From: Polyangiaceae bacterium
GTDB taxonomy: Bacteria; Myxococcota_A; Polyangia; Polyangiales; Polyangiaceae
Length of the DNA stretch: 64,000 nucleotides
Assembly: GCA_016712345.1 (NCBI GenBank)
Contig: JADJRH010000011.1
Location: 992,001 to 1,056,000 of the forward strand
Direction: 5' to 3'
The notes beneath the pieces were generated by a model. That model was not told where the DNA came from, made no database searches, and was given only the letters and a program-made list of their open reading frames with translations. This document shows positions 26,908 through 35,041 of this stretch, in pieces. A program made the position numbers and the translations under genes. Numbering within the stretch: position 1 is the stretch's first letter; each line of letters opens with the position of its first letter.

Positions 26908-27672
26908 TCATCTCCTCTTCCGCGCTTCGGGCATAAACTCAGCCTCGATCTGCTCGATGGTAGGTAGGCTGCCTTCAAGTTCTTTGGGTAGCTTCTCAAC
27001 GAGTGTGGTCTCCCAGTTGGCCACACCAATGGGCTTCGCGATCCCGCGCAGAGCATACTCCACCTGAAAACGATCCTTCGACTTGCAGAGCAACAGGCCG
27101 ATGGATGGATTATCATGCTCGCTCTTCATCAGGTCGTCCACTGCTGATAGGTAGAAGTTCATTTTGCCAGCGTATTCAGGCTTGAACGCAGTAGCCTTCA
27201 ACTCAACGACCACGTAGGCGTGCAAGCGCACATGGTAGAATAGGAGATCCACCCTGAAATCAGAATCGCCGACCTCCAATGGAACTTGCCGGCCAAGGAA
27301 CGCGAACCCTGCACCCAACTCCAGTAGAAACGTCTCGACGTGTGTCATGAGGGCTTGCTCCACCTCAGCCTCGCGGCGCGGGTCGGCTGTACCGATCATG
27401 TCGAACAGGTAAGGATCTTTGAAGATCTGCGCGGCCATGTCGGAGTCACTCGGCGGCAGCGTGAGCGCGAAGTTGGTGACGGCCTTGCCCTGCCGCTCGT
27501 GTACGCGGCGCTCGATCTGCAGGTCGAGGATCGATCGGCTCCAGCCATGCTCGATGCAGGCGCGTGCGTACCAAAGGCGCGCTTCACGATCATGGAGCTT
27601 GTTCAAGAGCACGAGGTTCTGGCCCACGGCAATTTTGGCAACAGGTGTTGCCAAATCTCGGGTTCCGGCCAC
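26908..27672 (-). pseudogene. YhcG/DUF1016 PDDEXK nuclease, C-terminal part (frameshifted gene)
   Basis: This is the C-terminal nuclease half of a YhcG-like protein. It reads 'GQNLVLLNKLHDREARLWYA', 'LFDMIGT', then the PD-(D/E)XK core 'VPLEVGDSDFRVDLLFYHVRLHAYVVVELK' split over residues ~135-165 (Asp, Asp, Glu-x-Lys all present), and 'NPSIGLLLCKSKD'. The N-terminal half is in another frame at 27603-28046. Restoring one base near 27621-27625 rebuilds a single protein of about 370 residues. YhcG-type nucleases occur with restriction or mobile loci. Confidence 0.82.
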
Positions 27673-28046
27673 GCCGCCGCGAAATCACGCATATATCGGA
27701 GGTTGCGCGACGATAACCCGGCCATGTCTGGGAAAGCCCGCCGCAGATCCGCCGAAAGCCGATCCACGACCTTCGCGCCCCATCCCTCTCGCGCTTGCCG
27801 ATCGAGAATTGTCCGGCCGACCCCCCAATAAAGCTGAATCATCGCGGCGTTCGCCGAGACAACCGTTCGAAGTCGCGTCTCCCGAATCAGACTCGTCAAC
27901 TCGCTCAGCGTCTCGCCGTAGTTGCTCGGCAGCTCAGCCTTTGGCGGTGCCACCGGAAACAGCGCCTCGGCGCGCGCCCGTCCCAGCGTACGCCTCGCCT
28001 CCGCATCGGACCGTGCTCGGTTTTTTTCACTCTTTTTGGTGGCCAT
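27603..28046 (-). pseudogene. YhcG/DUF1016 nuclease, N-terminal part (frameshifted gene)
   Basis: The 147 residues hold the DUF1016 N-terminal domain: 'VVSANAAMIQLYWGVGRTIL', 'DRLSADLRRAFPDM.G.S.RNLRYMRDFAAAWP' and 'LPKLPW'. In intact relatives 'LPW' is followed at once by 'G(H/Q)NLVLL', which here is found in the next frame. The last five residues are out-of-frame sequence. The ATG at 28046 gives a basic leader. This half and the nuclease half overlap by 70 bases only because of the frame change. Confidence 0.82.
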
Positions 28047-28135
28047 CTACGGCGCCCCTTTGGCTTAGTTATATGCCGATGTCGAGTTTGTTGGCCTCAG
28101 CGCGCCGGGTACTTGGGGGATCAAGGCCCCCCGGC

Positions 28136-28666
28136 TCACGCCCCATAGCGGGCATGGATCTCAGCGGCCAAGCGCCGAACAAGGCCGCTCGCATCGGCGC
28201 GCACGTGCAGCTCAAGCCCCGGTAGAAGGACAACCCGTTCCCACCGCTCTGATGGGTAAGAAATCGCCTGACCATCGACACTGCCGGTTGGGTTGCGAGC
28301 AGACGAAACCTCCGCGACCGCGACTTCCTCGTCGCCGGAAGGCCGCTCCCCGTTCGCCGCCGCTGTTGCACTGGAGCTTACTCCGGCCGCCCCCGCGTTT
28401 GCCGTTGCAACCGGTGCGGGCGCACTCAACCTGGACAATTCTTCGGGCGAAACATTGCGAAGTCGAGTGGCGATGACGCGAAGCGGAATGTCCTCCGACC
28501 GCAGGCGCCGCGCCGCCAGCAACTTGGCCAAATGCTCCGCCGTATAAACCGGCCCCGTGCCCCGCCCCTCCGGCCGCGGCAAGATCCCCATTTTCACGTA
28601 ATGCCGCACACCCCGCGGCGTCATTCCGGTGGCTCTTGTGAGGTCGTGCATTCGAAGAGTTCCCAT
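28136..28666 (-). CDS. MerR-family transcription regulator
   Basis: A 176-residue protein starting at the ATG at 28666, with GGGAG in front. The MerR DNA-binding domain is at residues 1-~70: 'TRATGMTPRGVRHYVKMGIL', then a wing with 'GTGPVYTAEHLAKLLAARRL'. An Ala/Ser/Thr-rich linker follows, then a C-terminal 'WERVVLLPGLELHVR' segment that may be an effector or partner domain. Its promoter region is the 465-bp array of 21/22-bp repeats, so the protein may bind that array (inference). MerR proteins act as dimers on spaced palindromes. Confidence 0.88.
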   Translation of the reverse strand: MGTLRMHDLTRATGMTPRGVRHYVKMGILPRPEGRGTGPVYTAEHLAKLLAARRLRSEDIPLRVIATRLRNVSPEELSRLSAPAPVATANAGAAGVSSSATAAANGERPSGDEEVAVAEVSSARNPTGSVDGQAISYPSERWERVVLLPGLELHVRADASGLVRRLAAEIHARYGA

Positions 28667-28729
28667 GGGTTGTGCTCCCGGCGCTGGAAAGATGGGGGTT
28701 GCCCTATGTTCTACCCAGCGCCCCGGTCC

Positions 28730-29194
28730 TTTTGACACAACCAAGCTCCCGTTTCAACAGCGAACCGGCCTCCAAGCGTCAGCGACGTGCTTCCTTTCGC
28801 TATCGGATCCACCAACTTACGACGGTCTTCCGCGCCATTTGGACATCGAACATGCCGCCTTGTGATAGCTTACCGCGTCATTTTGACATCAGATCTAGTT
28901 CGTTGCGACAGTTGACCGCATCGTTTAGCTATCGGACTAGGTTGTTTCGACAGTTGAGCGCATCGTTTAGCTATCGAACCTAGGTGATTGCGACAGTTGA
29001 CCGCGTCATTTTGACATCTGAGCCAGGTTGTTGCGACAGTTAACCGCAACGTTTAGCTATCGGACCCAGGTGATTGCGACAGTGTGCCGGTTCCTTTAGA
29101 TGTCGAACCATGCTCTTGCGACATTGCTCAGCTCTTTTGACGCGCCGAGCCTTCGTTTGCCCCGTTTTTAAGGTCTTTGCGACGGTTGCGGTCC
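28730..29194. repeat. Tandem array of about 22 units of 21/22 bp
   Basis: The unit is roughly TT(T/G)NGACATCGGACC plus seven variable bases. Units begin at 28730, 28752, 28774, 28795, 28817, 28838, 28860, 28881, 28903, 28924, 28945 and so on to about 29176. Lengths mostly alternate 21 and 22, giving a 42-43-bp super-repeat: TTGCGACAGTTGACCGC halves alternate with TTTAGCTATCGGAC or TTTTGACATCTGAG halves. The central units are best conserved and the edge units degenerate. The period equals two helical turns. The array lies upstream of merR and downstream of the DUF4276 gene. It could be an operator array or a multi-site transposon end. Confidence 0.85.
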
Positions 29195-29204
29195 AGCGAT
29201 GCCA

Positions 29205-29834
29205 TTACGCACCTCCGATCGCGGCGTCGAGCCATTGAGTGAGCTGTTGAAACGACACACAGCGAGCGGCCACCAAGCTGGGGCGCAGGCGTTTCAGGAT
29301 CTCGCTCGCGTGCGTAACCTTGCCGTAGCTGCCCTTCTTTGTGCCCTTGGTGGCGGCGTCGAGTGACGAGTAGAGGCTCGCTTTCGCCTCCTCGTCGAGA
29401 ATTTGGCGCTTGGGGAGCGCGTTTTTCTTAAAGCCCTGGCCGTAGAACTCTTCCAGCTTGTCAGGGTCGGCGACAATCCACGCCTCCATGCACTGGGTCA
29501 TGAGGTGAACGCGGCTCGCGTCGATGCTCTCAAAGTCCCAACCGTCGCGTGCCTTCAGGTGCGCGAGCCGGCCGCTCGGCGTGTTGTTGGAGACCGGTTC
29601 TTCGGAGTCGACGAGCAGCACCGCCTCATCGACGCGCCCGTTCAGCACTGCATTTCGAAAGGCCTTGAACGTCTGATTGCGGCTTCCGTAGAGACCGAGC
29701 TGCCACCGCAGGCGCTTTTTTCGAGCCGCCTCTTTCTGTGGCTTGAGGAGAGCCTCAAAGCCTTCGCGCAGGCTGTCTTGGCCCGAGTTTGCAGTGGCAC
29801 CGCCACCCTCCACAAAGATCGCAATGCTCTTCAC
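29205..29834 (-). CDS. DUF4276 (TOPRIM-like) protein, partner of the AAA ATPase
   Basis: A 209-residue protein starting at the GTG at 29834, which overlaps the ATPase stop in a GTGA junction. Features match DUF4276: 'IAIFVEGGGA' at residues ~4-13 with the conserved acidic residue, 'AVLLVDSEEPV' (acidic TOPRIM-like motif, about 72-82), 'VHLMTQCMEAWIVAD' and 'YGKVTHASEIL'. TOPRIM folds cut or nick nucleic acids, and ATPase-TOPRIM pairs are known in OLD, Gabija and PARIS defence systems. An upstream in-frame start at 29894 would overlap the ATPase too far. Confidence 0.88.
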   Translation of the reverse strand: MKSIAIFVEGGGATANSGQDSLREGFEALLKPQKEAARKKRLRWQLGLYGSRNQTFKAFRNAVLNGRVDEAVLLVDSEEPVSNNTPSGRLAHLKARDGWDFESIDASRVHLMTQCMEAWIVADPDKLEEFYGQGFKKNALPKRQILDEEAKASLYSSLDAATKGTKKGSYGKVTHASEILKRLRPSLVAARCVSFQQLTQWLDAAIGGA

Positions 29835-30976
29835 GGATTTCCCCCGAGGTGTCCCATTCGCCAAAGGTCTCCAAGGCGGTAGTTTTGGAGCCAATCGTCA
29901 AGGTGGTCCGGGTCAAGGCGTCGCAGATGCGTGCCGCCGACATAGTCCGCGATGAGTAATGACTCGGGCTCGTTGATCCTCGATACAAGGACATCCGAGT
30001 GTGTCGTCACCACAAGCTGCATTCGGGCGCTCGCCTCGACGAGCAACTCCGCAACGACAGAGAGCGCGTCGGGATGGAGCCCCAGCTCGGGTTCTTCAAT
30101 ACAGATGAGCGGGGGTGGATCGTCGCTGAGCAGTGTCACGAGCAGCGCAAGGAAACGCAGCGTCCCATCCGAAATTCGCCGTGCCGGGACCGGGCTGTGG
30201 AGCCCCTCTTCATGAAGGAAGAACTGAATCGTTCCGCCGACAGTGAGGGTGCTAAGCCGCTCAAAACGCGGGAGGAAGCGTTGCAGCCACTCGTACAAAT
30301 CGGCGCGTTTGCTGCTGTGTTCCAGCTCATTCAGGAGCAGGCCGAGGTTGCTCGCGTCGGGGAGGAGTACATCGGACGGAGCGGTCGTGGGCTGGCCCAG
30401 CCGCACTGGAGCGATGCGACCAAAGGTCCACTCGCGGAAGGATTGGATGCGCGAGAACTCTCGGGCACACAAGGCCAGCTCGGGAAGACCGGAGGGATCT
30501 TTGCGCTGTGAAAGGACGGACTCGAATCGGTTGAGGCCGTCGACTTTCAGATCGCTTCGCTGCCCGGTCGCCCCCCGCACGCTCAGATATGGCTCGCCGT
30601 TCAGGTAGTGGTAGAACTTCGTGGAGTCGTCTTGGAGCACTTCGTCCACGATTTCAGCGCGATCCGACGTGTTTGCGAACTCGACGCGATATCGCAGCGG
30701 TGCTCCGCCGCGTTCGAAGTGAGCCTCCATGACGGCGTTGCCCGGCGGCGAGACGCCCTTCCAAAGCCACTCTCGAACACCTCCACCCTGACGAACCGTG
30801 GATGCAAGACCGGTCGCCGTTGCCCGAAGCAACTCAAACGCCTCAATCAGGTTCGACTTCCCTGAGCCATTGGGGCCGATGAGTACGTTTAGTGGACGCA
30901 TCTCAACCGGCGCGGAACCCGGCGCGAAGGAAAGAAAGCCGTCGAGGCGAATCTGTTGCATGAATGGGGTGGTCAT
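29831..30976 (-). CDS. AAA (ABC/SMC-type) ATPase of a putative defence pair
   Basis: The 381-residue ATPase starts at the ATG at 30976 (AGGAGA in front). Walker A is 'GPNGSGKS' (34-41), the signature is 'ISDGTLRFLAL' and Walker B is 'LICIEEPELGLHP', followed by 'TTHSD'. There is no long coiled coil, as in AAA15/AAA21-type ATPases of OLD and PARIS kinds. These proteins sense invaders and activate a partner nuclease. The DUF4276 gene overlaps its stop by four bases, so the two are translationally coupled. Confidence 0.92.
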   Translation of the reverse strand: MTTPFMQQIRLDGFLSFAPGSAPVEMRPLNVLIGPNGSGKSNLIEAFELLRATATGLASTVRQGGGVREWLWKGVSPPGNAVMEAHFERGGAPLRYRVEFANTSDRAEIVDEVLQDDSTKFYHYLNGEPYLSVRGATGQRSDLKVDGLNRFESVLSQRKDPSGLPELALCAREFSRIQSFREWTFGRIAPVRLGQPTTAPSDVLLPDASNLGLLLNELEHSSKRADLYEWLQRFLPRFERLSTLTVGGTIQFFLHEEGLHSPVPARRISDGTLRFLALLVTLLSDDPPPLICIEEPELGLHPDALSVVAELLVEASARMQLVVTTHSDVLVSRINEPESLLIADYVGGTHLRRLDPDHLDDWLQNYRLGDLWRMGHLGGNP

Positions 30977-31258
30977 GTCGCGGTTCTCCTTCAGCTCACG
31001 AGCACCGGGCATGGATTTCCGCCGGCAAACTTGCCGGGCGCAACGTGTCAAAACCTGACTTGAATGTCAACATGCGATTGCGCGAGTGACGCAGCAGTTT
31101 GAACGATTGGTAGCGATGAGGATTGTTCGGCGCCTAAAGGTGGCTGCGTCATCAGCCGAGCCGCGCTGCTGGATAGCGGATCACACGAACGCGCAACGCC
31201 TCCAAATGCCCGTGACAATGGTCTGTTATTCGGGACCGATCTCGGCGTAGAATGCCGC

Positions 31259-31969
31259 ATGCGTTTTTGGATTGGAATGGGTGCTTGTTTTCTCGCGTGC
31301 GTGAGTGTGACTGTCGGCTGCGCCGAGAGCGACACCGTGGGGAGCACATTTCAAAACCTCGGTGGCTCGGGAGGCAACAGCACCGGAGGGCACGGCGGCG
31401 CCCACACCGGAGGCAGCACCACGAGCAGTACTACGAGTTCAACAACGAGCACGAGCACCAGCTCGACAACGAGCAGCAGCAGCAGCACAACCTCAACCAC
31501 CACAAGCACCGGGACGGGGACGGTTTGTCCCGACGGTCCAAACGAGGAAGAGCCGAACGACGGTGAAGCGAACGCCGCCAACCTCGGAACAATCAACGAC
31601 AGTGACGGTAACGGCGACACGATCGATGGGGTGATTTCCGGGCCGGGAGACGCGGACTGGTTCAAGTATCTTGGGGTAGACGATTTCGGCTCCAGTGTCG
31701 ATCCGACCAGAGAGTTTCTCGCAAACGGCGCTCAACTCCGCATTTGCAAGTTCGTGGAGTGCGCAAACCCGCCCACAGAATTAGGCGGCTGCCCCAACGG
31801 AACCACAGCGGCGGCATCACCGGAAGGTCGCGATGGCTGTTGCGGCAGCTTTGGCTTCACGTTGGATGTCAATTGCAGTGGGATCGACGACGACGCGACT
31901 GTGTACATTCGCGTCGATAGCCCCGCCGGTGAAGAGTGCGCCCCGTACACCATCAACTACCACTACTGA
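31259..31969 (+). CDS. Lipoprotein with Ser/Thr linker and PPC-like domain
   Basis: A 236-residue protein with lipobox 'SVTVGC'. A Gly-rich then almost pure Ser/Thr stretch (about 45-88) acts as a flexible linker. The rest resembles a pre-peptidase C-terminal (PPC) beta-sandwich: 'NEEEPNDGEANAANLGTI', 'GVISGPGDADWFKY' and 'DATVYIRVDSP'. PPC domains usually accompany secreted enzymes, but here the domain stands alone on a lipoprotein. The ATG at 31259 has no strong ribosome site. Confidence 0.82.
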   Translation: MRFWIGMGACFLACVSVTVGCAESDTVGSTFQNLGGSGGNSTGGHGGAHTGGSTTSSTTSSTTSTSTSSTTSSSSSTTSTTTSTGTGTVCPDGPNEEEPNDGEANAANLGTINDSDGNGDTIDGVISGPGDADWFKYLGVDDFGSSVDPTREFLANGAQLRICKFVECANPPTELGGCPNGTTAAASPEGRDGCCGSFGFTLDVNCSGIDDDATVYIRVDSPAGEECAPYTINYHY

Positions 31970-31983
31970 GCGCGGGACCAACT

Positions 31984-31995
31984 CTGTGTACACAG
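31984..31995. repeat. CTGTGTACACAG palindrome after the PPC lipoprotein gene
   Basis: This 12-bp perfect palindrome is one of the 26 GTGTACAC sites and lies 15 bases after the stop at 31969. The same 12 bases form the centre of the 16299-16320 palindrome. Nothing else is supported in 31970-32208. Confidence 0.7.
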
Positions 31996-32208
31996 CTACG
32001 GGGCCAGCTTTGCAACAAGGAGATCGGCGCCGCCTTTCCGCGACAGGACACCCTGGCCGAGATCAAAGTTGACCTCTTCTCAACTACCAATTGACCTCGC
32101 GCTTGCCGCGGTGGCTCGCGACAATGTGACCTTGCATCACGGCGGTAATTCCCCCCCAACCGCTCGGCAGCGGTCCGGTCGCATTCGGATCTTCGTTATT
32201 TGACCGGT

Positions 32209-34674
32209 TCAGTCCTTCCAATCCTCTTCGTAAGGCTTTTTCGACGTATCCCAATCAGGCTTGTGTTTGGCTCCCGTGGCGTTGGCCTCCACATAGGGAT
32301 AGGCAGCGTTGGCGCCCAAGGTGGACATGGACTTCCACGTGAGGCCGAGAGATGCCTTCGTCCCATTCGGCGCCACTCGCGCGGCTTCGTAAACACCCCG
32401 TACCCAGAAGTACATCAGGTCTGGGTCATACCAGTAACCGCTGATGCTTGTCCAAGGCGTGGCGGCTGCGGCGCCGGTGGCAATATTCACCTGTTGCAGT
32501 GGGCGATCGTTGGCGAATGTCCATGCGCTCAAATACCATGCTGCACCCAAAAATCCGCCGTTGGGGTCTTTGATGTTGGCAATAGGCCAGGGCGCGAAGA
32601 TGTGACTCCCATATTTGTAGGTTGATTGGCCGATGGTGCGCTCTCCAAAGGTGATTGAGCGCGTCCACGGCGGGTTGATTGTGGGCCGCGGGATCGCGCC
32701 GCTAAACACCACACACATCGCGGCGAAGCTTGTGCATCCCGCGCCTTCACCGCCCTGCTCGCCGGGTTGCCGCGACTTGATTGCCGGTTCAAGCAACAAG
32801 CCATAGCGCTTGGCAGTGTTTGCCGAATGTAAAGTCACACGCGCCTGCACCGCCTTCCACGTGGCTTCGCTGAGAACGATGTCGGCTCGGCCGAGGAGTT
32901 GCGCGTTGTTGAGCCCGGCGGCGGCAACGCCGTGGTTCTTTTTGCGAAGGCGGATATCATTGGCGGCCTCCGCGACAGTGTTCATACGCCCCTTGTACAC
33001 ACCGAGAATGGTTCCGCCGGCGCCCACGTTAACGTAGTCGCTGAAGCCGCCTTCACCGGTTTGACCGGTGGGATATCCAGCGGGAACCTGAATGTTGCCA
33101 CCGCCCACGTCACGCGAGAAAAAGCTGACATACGCGTGCCCAACGGAGTGACTTAGACCAACAAGGCCTTGGTTCTTGAGGGCTGCGCCCGTGGCCTCAG
33201 CGGTTGCAAGGCCAGCCAAAAGGGCCTGGGGCGTGGCGTATTCCACATTGGTAAGCTTTGAAATGCCTCGATCCGCACCGTCGGCCGGAATAAAGTAGAT
33301 GCTCATTACGTATTCGCGTGCCGGCGGCGGCGGCGGCTGGCAAAGCTCCGGGTCGGTCGTCGTGCCGCCGCACTCGTCGCAAACGTCGTATTCAAGGCCG
33401 CTGCCGGGCACACCGTCACAGCCGATACAGGTGGATCCGTCGCCGCCGCAGTTGCCGCAGGCGTCGTACCGGAGGCCGCTGCCATACACGCCGTCGCAGC
33501 CCGCGCAGGTGGAATTGTCTCCTCCGCACTCGCCGCAGAGATCGTATACAAGACCGCTGCCCGTCACGCCGTCGCAGTCAGGGCAAATCGCGGGATCGGT
33601 GGTTTCTCCGCCGCAAACGCCGCAGACGTCAAACGTGACACCGCTGTTGGGAATGCCGTCGCAGCCTGCGCAGGTCGACCCGTCTCCACCGCAGACGCCG
33701 CACGCGTCGGCAAAAATGCCACTGCCCAATACGCCGTCGCAGCCGATACACGAATCACCAACGCCACCGCAAACACCGCACTCATCCAACGTGACGCCGC
33801 TGTTGGGAACGCCGTCACATCCCTCGCAGGTAGACCCGTCTCCGCCGCAGACTCCGCAGACATCGGCGAAAACCTGACTACCCATCACCCCATCACATCC
33901 GGGGCACGACGAACCATCGCCGCCGCAGACTCCGCATCCGTCGACCACCAAGCCGCTGTTGGGTACACCGTCACAGCCGACGCACGACGATCCGTCGCCG
34001 CCGCAGACACCACACTCATCAAGGGTGACCCCGCTATTTGGGATCTTGTCACAGCCGGCGCACGAGTCGCCGACTCCGCCGCACACCCCGCATTCGTCCA
34101 CGACCGCTTCAGGATCCCCGTCGCAACCCCCAACCCCGCCGCCGACGCCGGTGTTTCCACCGCCCGACCCCACCTCACTACCGCCGACGCCGGTGGTTGC
34201 ACCGCCGACGCCTGTGCCTGCACCGCCGACGCCCGTTGTGGCGCCGCCAACTCCCGAGTTACCGCCGCCGGCACCCGCTGTTCCACCGCCGACGCCTGCG
34301 TTTCCGCCGCCGACGCCCGCATCACCGCCGGCTGCGCCGCCGGTGCCGCAATCACAACAAGAAGGCGGGCCGTCTTGCACAGTGACGCAACCGCCCGGGC
34401 AGTCTGCATTGCACGCCGCCAGTTGATCCGACTGGCATTGATCCATGTCGGCACAGGCCGCGCTTTCCGGGCACCAAGAAGCCATCACCGTAGTATTGCT
34501 CGGACAATACAGATGGTATCCAATACGCACGCCGCAGCCGGGTGCGCATGCTTCTATCGCAACAGTCGTGTTGCCAACAGCTTGTTGCGCCTCGCCCAAC
34601 GGCGGTTCTGTAGGTGTACACGCCGCGGCGAAGGCGGCAAAAGCCACTGCGACAAAACGTCGAATCGTGATCAC
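32209..34674 (-). CDS. Cys-rich repeat lipoprotein with C-terminal permuted papain-like domain
   Basis: GGAGGAAAC precedes the GTG at 34674, giving 821 residues with lipobox 'FAAAC'. After a Cys-rich segment comes a 'GVGGG'-type linker, then ten ~26-residue units 'CDGVPNSGV..D.CGVCGGDGSSC.G' (about residues 185-450). The last ~370 residues form a separate domain with 'SHSVGHAYVSFF' followed much later by 'GAGCTSFAAMC'. That His-before-Cys order resembles circularly permuted NlpC/P60 or DUF4105-type folds. A surface hydrolase or transferase is possible, but activity is inferred only. The longer in-frame start (34791) would hide the lipoprotein signal. Confidence 0.83.
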   Translation of the reverse strand: MITIRRFVAVAFAAFAAACTPTEPPLGEAQQAVGNTTVAIEACAPGCGVRIGYHLYCPSNTTVMASWCPESAACADMDQCQSDQLAACNADCPGGCVTVQDGPPSCCDCGTGGAAGGDAGVGGGNAGVGGGTAGAGGGNSGVGGATTGVGGAGTGVGGATTGVGGSEVGSGGGNTGVGGGVGGCDGDPEAVVDECGVCGGVGDSCAGCDKIPNSGVTLDECGVCGGDGSSCVGCDGVPNSGLVVDGCGVCGGDGSSCPGCDGVMGSQVFADVCGVCGGDGSTCEGCDGVPNSGVTLDECGVCGGVGDSCIGCDGVLGSGIFADACGVCGGDGSTCAGCDGIPNSGVTFDVCGVCGGETTDPAICPDCDGVTGSGLVYDLCGECGGDNSTCAGCDGVYGSGLRYDACGNCGGDGSTCIGCDGVPGSGLEYDVCDECGGTTTDPELCQPPPPPAREYVMSIYFIPADGADRGISKLTNVEYATPQALLAGLATAEATGAALKNQGLVGLSHSVGHAYVSFFSRDVGGGNIQVPAGYPTGQTGEGGFSDYVNVGAGGTILGVYKGRMNTVAEAANDIRLRKKNHGVAAAGLNNAQLLGRADIVLSEATWKAVQARVTLHSANTAKRYGLLLEPAIKSRQPGEQGGEGAGCTSFAAMCVVFSGAIPRPTINPPWTRSITFGERTIGQSTYKYGSHIFAPWPIANIKDPNGGFLGAAWYLSAWTFANDRPLQQVNIATGAAAATPWTSISGYWYDPDLMYFWVRGVYEAARVAPNGTKASLGLTWKSMSTLGANAAYPYVEANATGAKHKPDWDTSKKPYEEDWKD

Positions 34675-35041
34675 GTTTCCTCCAAATCTACCCAGCCACG
34701 CGCACAAGCCTACGGCATGGGCAGCTCTTGATTGAGGCCTATGAAAAAAAACAGTGGATGGATGATGAATGAAAAGGCCAAACACCAACAAGGGACGGCA
34801 AGCCGGCCATCCCGTCAGCGGTTGTCATGTCCAATCTGCGAAAGCCTCGGTTCCGGGCCGAAGGGCTCCTGAGTGAAGTCCGACCGAGTGAAGCACCTGG
34901 GATGGCTCGCGTTGTGCGGCTTTGTTTCCGCGTTCCCGACGCGGCGCCGAGACTACGCGCGGGCCCCTGTGTCGGTGGCGTGTTCGGTGGCGTCGAAATC
35001 TTGCTCAGAATAGTTGCATCGTCACGGTATTAATACAGTTT
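34675..35041. other. Intergenic region between two leftward lipoprotein genes
   Basis: I see no supported gene. Rightward frames of about 40-68 codons occur here (one starting at 34827), but they lack ribosome sites and recognisable families. TCTACCC occurs at 34687. Confidence 0.4.

Noticed and set aside
28672..28983. 103-codon rightward frame through the 21/22-bp array with 14-residue protein repeats
   Set aside because: The repeated peptide is forced by the 42-bp super-repeat; there is no ribosome site, and later units change phase because of the 22-bp lengths.
28730..29194. CRISPR array
   Set aside because: Units are contiguous with no unique spacers, diverge gradually, and no cas gene is nearby.
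34827..35033. 68-codon frame upstream of the propeller lipoprotein
   Set aside because: No ribosome site, no family, and an Arg-rich composition typical of chance frames.
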